This document shows, piece after piece, positions 50,123 through 58,061 of a stretch of 64,000 nt of DNA; position 1 is the stretch's first letter, and each line of letters begins with the position of its first letter. The translations under genes were made by a program, and so were the position numbers. The DNA is from Novosphingobium sp. KCTC 2891 (GTDB lineage Bacteria > Pseudomonadota > Alphaproteobacteria > Sphingomonadales > Sphingomonadaceae): positions 120,706-184,705 of the forward strand of contig NZ_JAPCZG010000008.1 of assembly GCF_025938155.1 (NCBI RefSeq). Direction: 5' to 3'. A model generated the notes under the pieces. The model worked only from the letters and a program-made list of their open reading frames with translations. It searched no databases and was not told the DNA's origin.

Positions 50123-51554
50123 CGTAACGCTGGCGCAAGTCCTCACCGTAGCGCAGATGCGCGCCGCAGAGGAAGCGCTGATCGCCGGCGGCACCAGTGT
50201 CGAAGCGCTGATGGAAGTCGCCGGGCGCGGGGCAGGGGAATATGTCCGCCGCATCGCCGCGACCCGGCCCGTCACGGTGCTGTGCGGCCCCGGCAACAAT
50301 GGCGGCGACGGCTATGTCATTGCCCGCCACCTGATGGAGCACGGCAATCCCGTCACCGTGGTCGCCGCGCGCGATCCCGGCACCCCGGCGGCGAAAAACG
50401 CGCGCAGCCTGTTCAAGGGCACCGTTGTGGGACCGGACGCGGAACTTCACGGCGACGTGTTCGTCGATTGCCTGTTCGGCAGCGGCCTGACTCGTGCCTT
50501 GCCCGATGACCTGATGGCGCTGCTCACCGGCCTTGCCGCCAACCACCACTTGCGCGTGGCGGTGGACCTGCCCAGCGGCGTCGAAAGCGACAGCGGCCAG
50601 CCGCTTAACGCGGATCTTCCCGCAAGTGACCTGACCATCGCGCTCGGCGCGTGGAAGCACGCGCATTGGACCATGCCCGCCGCCGCCCAGATGGGAGCGC
50701 TGCGGCTCGTCGATATCGGCGTCACGTTGCAGCCGGAAGCCGCCGCGCTTCTGCAACGCCCCCGCTTCGCCGCCCCGGCGCCTGATGCCCACAAGTATCG
50801 CCGCGGCCTGCTGGCCGTCGTCGCCGGCGAGATGCCCGGTGCACCGATCCTCTCCGCCACTGCCGCCCTGCGTGCCGGCGCGGGTTATGTGAAGCTGCTG
50901 CTTGCAGGAGCCCCGCTTCTCACCCCCGCTCCTGCCGAGCCTGTCGAAACACGCGCCCTGCCGCCCGAATTGGTCGCAGCCCATGGCGATCTGGCAGAAT
51001 TGCTCGCGGACCCGCGCCTTGCCGCCCTGCTGGTCGGCCCCGGTCTCGGCCGTAACGAGACGGCCCGCCAGCGCCTCCGCGCCGTGATGGAACGGGCCAT
51101 CCCAAGCGTGATCGACGCCGATGCGCTCATGCTGCTCGGTCCCGATCTTCCGCTCAAGGCCCCAACCGTGCTGACCCCGCATGAGGGCGAAATGGCCGCG
51201 CTCGAACGCGCTTTCGGCCTTTCGGGCGACGCGCCCCGCCGCTGCCGTGCCGCTGCGCTCGCCAAGGCCAGCGGCGCCGTCATCGTGCTCAAGGGGCCGG
51301 ACAGCCTGATTGCGGAGCCGGATGGCAGCGTCACGCTTGCGCCCCGCGCCTCGACCTGGCTCTCGGTCGCTGGCACTGGCGATGTCCTCGCCGGCCTCAT
51401 CGCCAGCCGCCTGGCCACCCACGCCGATCCAGCGCGCGCCGCGCGCGAAGGGCTGTGGCTGCACGGCGAAGCCGCGCGTCTCTGCGGCCCCGCTTTCACC
51501 GCCGGGGAGCTGGCGCTTGCCGCCAGCCGCGCCCTTGCCGGAGCTTTGTCATGA
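50106..51554 (+). CDS. nnr: Bifunctional NAD(P)HX epimerase / ADP-dependent NAD(P)H-hydrate dehydratase
   Basis: 482 residues. The N-terminal YjeF epimerase half (about 1-215) has CGPGNNGGDGYVIARHL and FVDCLFGSGLTR. The C-terminal ribokinase-like dehydratase half (about 220-480) has VGPGLGRNE, DADAL, LTPHEGEMAALERAF, VLKGPDSLI and the catalytic GTGDVLAGLIAS. It repairs damaged NADH and NADPH hydrates. It overlaps the lipoprotein gene by 17 bases and the next gene by four (ATGA). Confidence 0.92.
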   Translation: MPRSRDVTLAQVLTVAQMRAAEEALIAGGTSVEALMEVAGRGAGEYVRRIAATRPVTVLCGPGNNGGDGYVIARHLMEHGNPVTVVAARDPGTPAAKNARSLFKGTVVGPDAELHGDVFVDCLFGSGLTRALPDDLMALLTGLAANHHLRVAVDLPSGVESDSGQPLNADLPASDLTIALGAWKHAHWTMPAAAQMGALRLVDIGVTLQPEAAALLQRPRFAAPAPDAHKYRRGLLAVVAGEMPGAPILSATAALRAGAGYVKLLLAGAPLLTPAPAEPVETRALPPELVAAHGDLAELLADPRLAALLVGPGLGRNETARQRLRAVMERAIPSVIDADALMLLGPDLPLKAPTVLTPHEGEMAALERAFGLSGDAPRRCRAAALAKASGAVIVLKGPDSLIAEPDGSVTLAPRASTWLSVAGTGDVLAGLIASRLATHADPARAAREGLWLHGEAARLCGPAFTAGELALAASRALAGALS

Positions 51555-52756
51555 CCAGTGCCCTGATCGTCCGCGTTGCCGCCAAGGGGGAGGGTGCCAC
51601 CGCCGACGGGCGTTACGTCACGCTCGCCGCGCCGGGCGACACCCTTGAGGCGGACGGCACGCTCACGCGGGGTCCGGACCACGTCGATCCGCCCTGCCGC
51701 CACTTCCCGGCCTGTGGCGGCTGCCAGTTGCAGCACCTCTCGGAAAAGGCGCTGACCGAATACGTGTTCAGCCGCGTGGAAGGCGCCGCTCGCGGGCAGG
51801 ATATCGCGCCGCCCCCGGCCGAGCCGCCGCACTTGTCGCCTCCCGGCACGCGCCGCCGGGCCTCGCTTCACGCGCAGGCGATCGGCAAGCGCGTGGTGCT
51901 GGGCTTCCGCGAACAGGGCACGCACAAGATCGTCGATATGCGCGAGTGCCATGTTCTCGCGCCCGAACTGTTCGGCCTGGTCGCGCCCTTGCGCAAGCTG
52001 CTCGAAGGCTGGGGCGACCGCAAGCTCTCGGTCGACATCGACCTGACGCTGGTCGACCAGGGCGTTTCGGTCGGCCTCAATGGCATCACCGCCGACAATC
52101 TCGCCCGCACCGAGGCGCTGCTCGATTTCGCGCGCGAACACGCGCTAGCCCGTCTGACGCTGGACAGCGGATACGGCCCGGAAACCACGTGGGAACCCGA
52201 TCCGGTCACGGCCACGCTCGGCGGAACCCCGGTCGGCCTGCCGCCCGCTGCCTTCCTGCAGGCGACCCGCGACGGCGAAGACGCGCTGACCAGCGCCGCG
52301 CGCGAATGGCTGGCCGGCGCGGCCACGGTCGCCGATCTGTTCTCCGGTCTCGGCACTTTCGCCTTCGCGCTCGCCGGGCCGGGCACCAAGGTGCTGGCAG
52401 TCGAAGCGGCGCGTGATGCGCACCTCGCCTGTCAGGCAGCGGCGCGAGGTCATGGCCGCCCCGTCCACGCCCTCCACCGCGACTTGTTCCGCAATCCGCT
52501 GCGCACCGAGGAACTCGACCGCTTCGCCGCCGTCGTCCTCGATCCGCCGCGCGCCGGCGCGCGCGAGCAGGTGGTGCAGATCGCCGCCAGCCGCGTGCCG
52601 CGCGTATGCTACGTCAGCTGCAATCCGGCGAGCTGGGCGAAGGATGCCGCCACGCTGATCGAGGGTGGCTATCGGCTCGTCCATCTGCGTGCCGTGGGGC
52701 AGTTTCGCTGGTCCATCCACGTCGAGCTGGTGAGCCTGTTCCTGAAGGACGAATAA
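51551..52756 (+). CDS. RlmD/RumA-type 23S rRNA (uracil-5) methyltransferase
   Basis: 401 residues. A short N-terminal TRAM-like segment is followed by the iron-sulfur cluster motif CRHFPACGGCQ (Cys49, 55, 58) with a fourth Cys in RECH. The SAM motif is ADLFSGLGTFAFAL, then VLDPPRAGAREQV, and the nucleophile Cys in YVSCNPASWAKDA. It makes 5-methyluridine in RNA; whether the target is U1939 or U747 of 23S rRNA or a tRNA site cannot be told. It is coupled to nnr and followed directly by a strong hairpin. Confidence 0.88.
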   Translation: MTSALIVRVAAKGEGATADGRYVTLAAPGDTLEADGTLTRGPDHVDPPCRHFPACGGCQLQHLSEKALTEYVFSRVEGAARGQDIAPPPAEPPHLSPPGTRRRASLHAQAIGKRVVLGFREQGTHKIVDMRECHVLAPELFGLVAPLRKLLEGWGDRKLSVDIDLTLVDQGVSVGLNGITADNLARTEALLDFAREHALARLTLDSGYGPETTWEPDPVTATLGGTPVGLPPAAFLQATRDGEDALTSAAREWLAGAATVADLFSGLGTFAFALAGPGTKVLAVEAARDAHLACQAAARGHGRPVHALHRDLFRNPLRTEELDRFAAVVLDPPRAGAREQVVQIAASRVPRVCYVSCNPASWAKDAATLIEGGYRLVHLRAVGQFRWSIHVELVSLFLKDE

Positions 52757-52783
52757 GGCCGCCCGGGATCGTCCCGGGCGGCC
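52757..52783. terminator. Strong hairpin after the RNA methyltransferase gene
   Basis: A perfect 12-bp stem (GGCCGCCCGGGA and its complement) with a TCG loop begins at the base after the stop codon and is followed by TTCGG. It lacks a U-tract but lies between two convergent units and probably ends transcription from both sides. Confidence 0.68.
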
Positions 52784-52815
52784 TTCGGTATGGCTCAGGT
52801 ACCTTTAGGTGTCGT

Positions 52816-53250
52816 TCAGAACACGGCGATCGCGGCGTGCAGAACCAGCGCCATCAGCGCCACGCTCGACAGTGCGAACAGCAGGAAGCGTCCGGCGACC
52901 TTGTTCACGGTCGATTGCCAGATCGAATGGACCACGCGCAGGCCAACATAGGCCCACGCGATCTTGGCGTTCAGCCCATCGCCCTGACCGATGATCGCCA
53001 GCACGATGCATACCGCATAGAACACCGTAGGTGCTTCATGCAGGTGATTGTAATTATGCGCCTTCCACTGGATTTCGCGCGGCAGCAGGTTTTCCAGCAT
53101 TGCGCCGGTCCAGCCCTGGTCCGCACCGGGCTCGGTCGGCTTCGGCAGCTTGCCTATGGCGGGAATACGCGTGGCGTACATCCACACCCACATCACCATG
53201 GTCCACGCCGCCAGCGCGACGACGGGTTTCAGGATCATCATGCCTATCAT
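52816..53250 (-). CDS. MAPEG family membrane protein (copy 1)
   Basis: 144 residues and four predicted membrane helices of the MAPEG fold. The family core is RIPAIGKLP in the first loop and HNYNHLHEAPTVFYAV in the second helix, with WAYVGLRVVHSIWQSTVNKV in the third. MAPEG members bind glutathione or lipids; the function here is unknown. GGGGGAG lies upstream of the ATG at 53250. It is a tandem paralogue of the next gene. Confidence 0.85.
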   Translation of the reverse strand: MIGMMILKPVVALAAWTMVMWVWMYATRIPAIGKLPKPTEPGADQGWTGAMLENLLPREIQWKAHNYNHLHEAPTVFYAVCIVLAIIGQGDGLNAKIAWAYVGLRVVHSIWQSTVNKVAGRFLLFALSSVALMALVLHAAIAVF

Positions 53251-53277
53251 GTTCTTGGCTCCCCCTCTTGAAGTTAT

Positions 53278-53709
53278 TTATGATGCAGACAGCGTAGCCA
53301 CCGCCGCGCGAACCGCCAGCGCCATCAGCAGCATGGTGGACAGCAGGAACAGCAGGAAGCGCACGGGCACCCTGTTGATGGTCGCCTGCCACATCGAATG
53401 CACGATCCTCACCACAACGTAGCCCCAGGCCAGTCTCACATCGATCCGGCCCGCTCCGACGATCGCAATGATCGCGCTGACTGCATAAAACAACGTAGGT
53501 TGTTCCATCAGGTGTGTGTAATTGTGGGATTTCCAGTTGATTTCGGGAGGCAGGACGGTCTCCAGATCCTGACCCCGGCCGCCCGGCTTAGCTGCGCCGA
53601 GGCCGCCCATCCTGCGCATCGCCGGCAAGCGGGTTCCCGCCACCCACAGCAGCATGAACAATGACCACAGCACCAGCACGGCCGCCGGTGCGAGCATCTG
53701 CGCCTGCAT
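53278..53709 (-). CDS. MAPEG family membrane protein (copy 2)
   Basis: 143 residues and the same four-helix MAPEG layout as its neighbour: RLPAMRRMGGLG, HNYTHLMEQPTLFYAV, WGYVVVRIVHSMWQATINRV. The two proteins agree in roughly half of their aligned positions by eye, so they look like an old tandem duplication. The start has GGGGAA upstream. It is transcribed ahead of copy 1 with a 27-base gap. Confidence 0.85.
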   Translation of the reverse strand: MQAQMLAPAAVLVLWSLFMLLWVAGTRLPAMRRMGGLGAAKPGGRGQDLETVLPPEINWKSHNYTHLMEQPTLFYAVSAIIAIVGAGRIDVRLAWGYVVVRIVHSMWQATINRVPVRFLLFLLSTMLLMALAVRAAVATLSAS

Positions 53710-53771
53710 CGCGCGCTTCCCCTCAATTTCGCGGGAGAGTGCGAAGCGCCGTGTCGATTGTCAAATGCAAC

Positions 53772-54416
53772 CTATCGTGGGCGAGTGACCGTGCCGATCT
53801 GATAGTAGCCGAGCGGTCCCCGGCGCGTGGAGGCGGCAAGGCCGTCATCTTCGGCCAGCGCCGCGAGCGCTGCGCCCAGATCCGCGCGGGGGGTGACGTG
53901 GAAGCTCGCCAGCAAGCGGCGCAGGCCCGCGCGCAAGGGAAGTGGCAGGCCGTCGAGATCGCCGAAATCGACGATGTGCAGCGATCCGCCGGGGGCAAGC
54001 AGCGTGGCGGCGTGGTGGATGGCCTCGCGCCAGACCGGGATCATCGACACTGCATAGGAGATCACGATGCGGTCAAATTGCTCACGTCCAAACAAGGTCT
54101 TGGGATCGAAATCTGTGGCGTCACCGAGGCCCAGCCTCGCCCGGCCGCCGAGACGTCCCCCGGCGATCGACAGCATCTCGCGCGAGATATCCAGTCCATG
54201 GAGCACCGCGCCGGGCCAGCGTTTGCCGATCAGCGCCAGGTTGCGGCCGGTACCGCAGCCGACTTCGAGCACCGCCGTGCCGGGCTGCGCGTCCAGCCCG
54301 GCGATCAGCGTGTCCCGCCCAAAAAGGTAGTATTTCCGGGTCGCGTCATAGATGTGCTTCTGGCGCCGATAGACCGCGTCCATCAGCGCGCCGTGCGAGG
54401 GCGCGGTGCTGGCCAT
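53772..54416 (-). CDS. btaB: BtaB-type betaine lipid N-methyltransferase
   Basis: 214 residues, class I SAM methyltransferase. Motif I is VLEVGCGTGRNL, with VYRRQKHIYDATRKYYLFGRD before it, a region typical of BtaB, and IVISYAVSMIPVW and LAPGGSLHIVDFGD after it. It should trimethylate diacylglyceryl-homoserine to the betaine lipid DGTS. It starts on the last base of the btaA stop (TAATG), so the pair is made together. The assignment rests largely on this pairing with BtaA. Confidence 0.82.
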   Translation of the reverse strand: MASTAPSHGALMDAVYRRQKHIYDATRKYYLFGRDTLIAGLDAQPGTAVLEVGCGTGRNLALIGKRWPGAVLHGLDISREMLSIAGGRLGGRARLGLGDATDFDPKTLFGREQFDRIVISYAVSMIPVWREAIHHAATLLAPGGSLHIVDFGDLDGLPLPLRAGLRRLLASFHVTPRADLGAALAALAEDDGLAASTRRGPLGYYQIGTVTRPR

Positions 54417-55651
54417 TACGCCAGCTCGTACAGGTGGACGCCGCCGTAGATCGAGGACCGGTCACGGCGCGTGTAGTCGAGGCTGGCCTCGGCATGGTAG
54501 CTCCAGCGCGAGAGCAGGGCGTCGTCCAGGCGGCCCGGCAGCAGGCTGGGGGCGGCGGCGGTGCGGAACAGCACGCGCGCGCCGGGACGGGCGGTACGGG
54601 TGATCTCGCTCCACAGCGCGTTGAGCTGATCGTCCGTCATCCAGTCCTGCGCGTCGAGCAGCACGTAGCGGTCGAGCGAGGCGGCAGGCTGGGCGGCGAG
54701 ATGCTCGGTCATGTTGGCGTGGCGCACGTCCACGCGGTCGACGCGGGCGCGCACCGCTTCCCAGTTGGCCTGCTGGAGATAGGGCGGCAGCGGGCAGTCC
54801 GGTGCTTGGCCGTATCCGCGCGAAAATGCCTGCCATGCGAAGTAGTTATCGGCGATATCGAAGTCGCAAGCGAGCTTTTCGAGACGGCGGCGGAGCACTT
54901 CGGCCATGGGTTGGTCGCCCGCCAGAACATCGAACTGCGCCGGCGGAATGCCGAGGCCGAACAGCGAGGCTGGCTGGTCGGTCAGCCAGCGCACGAACTT
55001 GCGGTCGAACACCGGCGAAAGCTCGGCTTCGAACACCTGCCGCTGTTCTTCGGTCGAACGTGCCGAGAGAATCTTCGAAAGATCAATGCGGTAGAGCTTG
55101 GCAAGAAGGTGGGCCACGCCGATGAAGTTGCCCAGCAGCCCGCGCTTGTAGATGCCCTTGCGGAAACCGCCGATGCGGCGACGACCGATCAGGTCGCGCC
55201 CTTCCCAATAGCGGCGCGTCGGCTCGTCGAGGTGCTGCGCGACCCACGCATGATAGGCATCGACGTTGGCCTTGCTGTTCGCTTCGGCGAAGAAACGGCG
55301 GAACAGCGCATATTCCGGCAGGTGCCGGGCCGAGGCGACCTTGAGCTTGTTGAGCGCGATGTGCGCGGTGTTGAGATCGACGGCGGTGATCGCCGCCGGA
55401 TCGGCCACGAGGTAGGACAGCACGTTGCAGCCGCCGCTGGCGATGGCGACCATCCGGCTGTCCGGACGGATCTGCAGCGCCTCCATGTCGACTTCGGGAT
55501 CTTCCCAGATCTGGGCGTAGACCAGCCCGCGGAAAGCGAAGGCGAAGGCGTGGTCGAGCAGCCGGTTGGCAACGCTGGCGCCCTTGCGCACGACGGCGCC
55601 TTCGACCTTCGTTTGCGTGTCGGATGCGGAGAGGGTTTCGAGACTGGTCAT
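54416..55651 (-). CDS. btaA: BtaA-type 3-amino-3-carboxypropyl transferase (DUF3419)
   Basis: 411 residues of the DUF3419/BtaA family: LVYAQIWEDPEVDMEALQI, VAIASGGCNVLSYL, AVDLNTAHIALNKLK and the C-terminal VLLDAQDWMTDDQLNALW. BtaA moves the aminocarboxypropyl group of S-adenosylmethionine onto diacylglycerol to form diacylglyceryl-homoserine, the precursor of the phosphorus-free membrane lipid DGTS. Such synthesis is often induced by phosphate limitation; I see no clear Pho box in the 87-base upstream gap. The start ATG at 55651 has AAGGA about 14 bases upstream. Confidence 0.88.
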   Translation of the reverse strand: MTSLETLSASDTQTKVEGAVVRKGASVANRLLDHAFAFAFRGLVYAQIWEDPEVDMEALQIRPDSRMVAIASGGCNVLSYLVADPAAITAVDLNTAHIALNKLKVASARHLPEYALFRRFFAEANSKANVDAYHAWVAQHLDEPTRRYWEGRDLIGRRRIGGFRKGIYKRGLLGNFIGVAHLLAKLYRIDLSKILSARSTEEQRQVFEAELSPVFDRKFVRWLTDQPASLFGLGIPPAQFDVLAGDQPMAEVLRRRLEKLACDFDIADNYFAWQAFSRGYGQAPDCPLPPYLQQANWEAVRARVDRVDVRHANMTEHLAAQPAASLDRYVLLDAQDWMTDDQLNALWSEITRTARPGARVLFRTAAAPSLLPGRLDDALLSRWSYHAEASLDYTRRDRSSIYGGVHLYELA

Positions 55652-55738
55652 GACCGTCGCTCAAGTCCTTATGAGGGTCTTTCGCGAGGCCGGATAGGAT
55701 GGCAGCGTTGCGGTATTGTGGCAGCCGCGTGGCGAGTT

Positions 55739-56737
55739 TCAGTCCTTGCCCGCGATCACCGCCGTGAAGGCCTGCGGATCGACGTTCCCGCCCGACAGTA
55801 TAACGGCCGTCCGTCCGTCCGAAGGCACCTTTCCGGCGAGCAGCGCCGCCAGTCCTGCCGCGCCGCCGGGTTCGATCACCAGCCGCAGGCGGGCGAAGGC
55901 CAGGCGCTGCGCGGCACGGACTTCGGCCTCGCTCACGGTAACGCCCTGCATCCCGCGTGACGTCATGACGGCAAAGTTGATCGGAAACGTGATCGGTGTC
56001 TGCAATGCATCGCACGCGGTTTTCGGCGGATTTTTCCCCAGCGGGAGGATCGCTCCGGCGGCGAGGCTGCGTGTGACATCATCCCAGCCTTCCGGTTCGA
56101 CCGGCACGATTTCAGTATCCGGACAGGCGAGGGCGAGGCCCGCCGTCAGCCCGCCACCGCCACATGAGCAGACAATCCGCGTGGGCGCGCCGCCGGCATG
56201 GCGTTCCATCTGCGTCGCAAGCTCGATCCCCGCGCTGCCCTGTCCCTCGATCACCCACGGATCTCCATAGGCGTGGACCAGCACGGCGCCGGTCTGCGCG
56301 CACAAGTCACCGGCGATGGCATCGCGCGATTCGCGCATCCGGTCGTAAAGCACGATGTCCGCGCCCAGTGCGCGAGTGGCGTCCAGCTTTACCGTGGGCG
56401 CATCGGAAGGCATGACGATGGTGGCGGCCACGCCCAGCCGGCGCGCCGCCCATGCCACGCCCTGCGCGTGATTGCCGCTCGATACCGCGATCACGCCGCG
56501 CTGGCGGTCTTCCGACGAAAGGTCGCTCATTCGGTGCCACGCGCCGCGGATCTTGAAAGCGCCCACAGGCTGCAGGCTTTCCGCCTTGCACCACACCGTG
56601 CCGCGGCCGGGCAGGTCGAGCGGAAGCAGCGGCGTTTCGGGCAGCAGCGCGGCGATCTTTGCCGCCGCGCGCAGCACGCCGTCGCGGGTGGGTACGCGTT
56701 CAACGGGTGCGGCGCACTCAGGTATTGGGTTTGTCAT
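55739..56737 (-). CDS. Threonine/serine dehydratase (PLP fold type II)
   Basis: 332 residues, catabolic type without an ACT regulatory domain. The PLP lysine is Lys62 in GAFKIRGAW, with SSGNHAQGVAWAA as the substrate loop, CGGGGLTAGLAL as the phosphate-binding glycine loop, and a Ser/Gly at the PLP nitrogen in ILSGGNVD. It deaminates threonine or serine to 2-oxo acids; a serine racemase-like role is possible. It is divergent from the carboxyspermidine dehydrogenase gene and 87 bases upstream of btaA. Confidence 0.87.
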   Translation of the reverse strand: MTNPIPECAAPVERVPTRDGVLRAAAKIAALLPETPLLPLDLPGRGTVWCKAESLQPVGAFKIRGAWHRMSDLSSEDRQRGVIAVSSGNHAQGVAWAARRLGVAATIVMPSDAPTVKLDATRALGADIVLYDRMRESRDAIAGDLCAQTGAVLVHAYGDPWVIEGQGSAGIELATQMERHAGGAPTRIVCSCGGGGLTAGLALACPDTEIVPVEPEGWDDVTRSLAAGAILPLGKNPPKTACDALQTPITFPINFAVMTSRGMQGVTVSEAEVRAAQRLAFARLRLVIEPGGAAGLAALLAGKVPSDGRTAVILSGGNVDPQAFTAVIAGKD

Positions 56738-56822
56738 GGCATTAGCCTAAAGGCGCAGCCCATGTCTGTCGCTCCCCTTGTCCGGGTGCGGCCCCTATCC
56801 GCATTTCGACTATGGAGATCCC

Positions 56823-58028
56823 ATGGCCAAGGTTCTTGTCATCGGCGCCGGCGGCGTCAGTTCGGTTGCCGTCCACAAGATGGCGATGAATTCCGGCATC
56901 TTTACCGGCATCGCTCTCGCCAGCCGCACCAAGTCTAAGTGCGACGCCATCGCCGCTTCGGTGAAGGAGCGCACCGGCGTTGTCGTCGATACCTTCCAGA
57001 TCGATGCCGACGACGTTGCGGCGACAACGGCGCTGATCAATGCGGTCAAGCCGGTGCTCGTGGTCAACCTGGCGCTGCCGTATCAGGACCTCCACATCAT
57101 GGACGCCTGCCTGGCCGCCGGCGTGAACTACATGGATACCGCGAACTACGAGCCGATCGACGTGGCCAAGTTCGAATACAAGTGGCAGTGGGCCTATCAG
57201 GATCGCTTCAAGGAAGCAGGCCTGATGGCGCTGCTCGGTTCGGGCTTCGATCCGGGCGTGACCAGCGTGTTCGCCACCTGGCTGAAGAAGCACAAGCTGG
57301 ACACGATCCGCACGCTCGACATCCTCGACTGCAACGGCGGCGACCACGGCCAGCACTTTGCCACGAACTTCAACCCGGAAATCAACATCCGCGAAGTGAC
57401 CGCCCCCGCGCGCCACTGGCTGAACGGCGAGTGGATCGAGACCCCGGCGCTGACCATCCGCGAGAACTTCGACTTCGAGGCGGTCGGCCCGAAGAACATG
57501 TACCTGATGTATCACGAGGAAATCGAAAGCCTCGCGCATCATCTGCCCGAAATCGAGCGCATCCGCTTCTGGATGACCTTCGGCGATGCCTATATCACGC
57601 ACCTTACCGTGCTGCAGAACGTGGGCATGACCCGGATCGATCCGGTGATCTACGAGGGCAAGGAGATCATTCCGCTCCAGTTCCTCAAGGCCGTGCTGCC
57701 CGAACCCGCTTCGCTGGGGCCGACGACGAAGGGCAAGACCAACATCGGCGACATCGCCACCGGCCTCAAGGACGGGGTGGAGAAGACGTTCTACGTCTAC
57801 AATATCTGCGACCACGAGGACGCCTATCGCGAAACCGGCAACCAGGCGGTGAGCTATACCACCGGCGTGCCGGCGATGATCGGCGCGGCGCTGATGGTGC
57901 AGGGCATCTGGAGCGGAACGGGCGTGTTCAACATCGAACAGTTCGATCCCGATCCCTACATGGACATGCTGAACGAGCATGGCCTGCCTTGGAACTGCAA
58001 GGAACTGGCCGGGCCGCTGGCGTTTTGA
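56823..58028 (+). CDS. Carboxynorspermidine/carboxyspermidine dehydrogenase
   Basis: 401 residues, saccharopine dehydrogenase-like. The Rossmann motif is VLVIGAGGVSSVAVHKMA at the N terminus, then NLALPYQDLHIMDACLAAG, ALLGSGFDPGVTSVFATWL and the C-terminal YTTGVPAMIGAALMVQGIW. It condenses putrescine (or diaminopropane) with aspartate semialdehyde using NADPH. The adjacent decarboxylase and ornithine decarboxylase genes point to carboxyspermidine as product. The ATG at 56823 has GGAG seven bases upstream. Confidence 0.88.
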   Translation: MAKVLVIGAGGVSSVAVHKMAMNSGIFTGIALASRTKSKCDAIAASVKERTGVVVDTFQIDADDVAATTALINAVKPVLVVNLALPYQDLHIMDACLAAGVNYMDTANYEPIDVAKFEYKWQWAYQDRFKEAGLMALLGSGFDPGVTSVFATWLKKHKLDTIRTLDILDCNGGDHGQHFATNFNPEINIREVTAPARHWLNGEWIETPALTIRENFDFEAVGPKNMYLMYHEEIESLAHHLPEIERIRFWMTFGDAYITHLTVLQNVGMTRIDPVIYEGKEIIPLQFLKAVLPEPASLGPTTKGKTNIGDIATGLKDGVEKTFYVYNICDHEDAYRETGNQAVSYTTGVPAMIGAALMVQGIWSGTGVFNIEQFDPDPYMDMLNEHGLPWNCKELAGPLAF

Positions 58029-58036
58029 TCTGAGTT

Positions 58037-58057
58037 CCTCCCCCGCTCAGGGGGAGG
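58037..58057 (+). promoter_or_regulatory. Hairpin enclosing the nspC ribosome-binding site
   Basis: CCTCCCCC (58037-58044) and GGGGGAGG (58050-58057) form a perfect 8-bp stem with a five-base loop in the 33-base gap between the dehydrogenase and nspC. The right arm is the only Shine-Dalgarno sequence for nspC, so the hairpin could block translation. There is no U-tract, which argues against a plain terminator. Confidence 0.5.
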
Positions 58058-58061
58058 ATCA

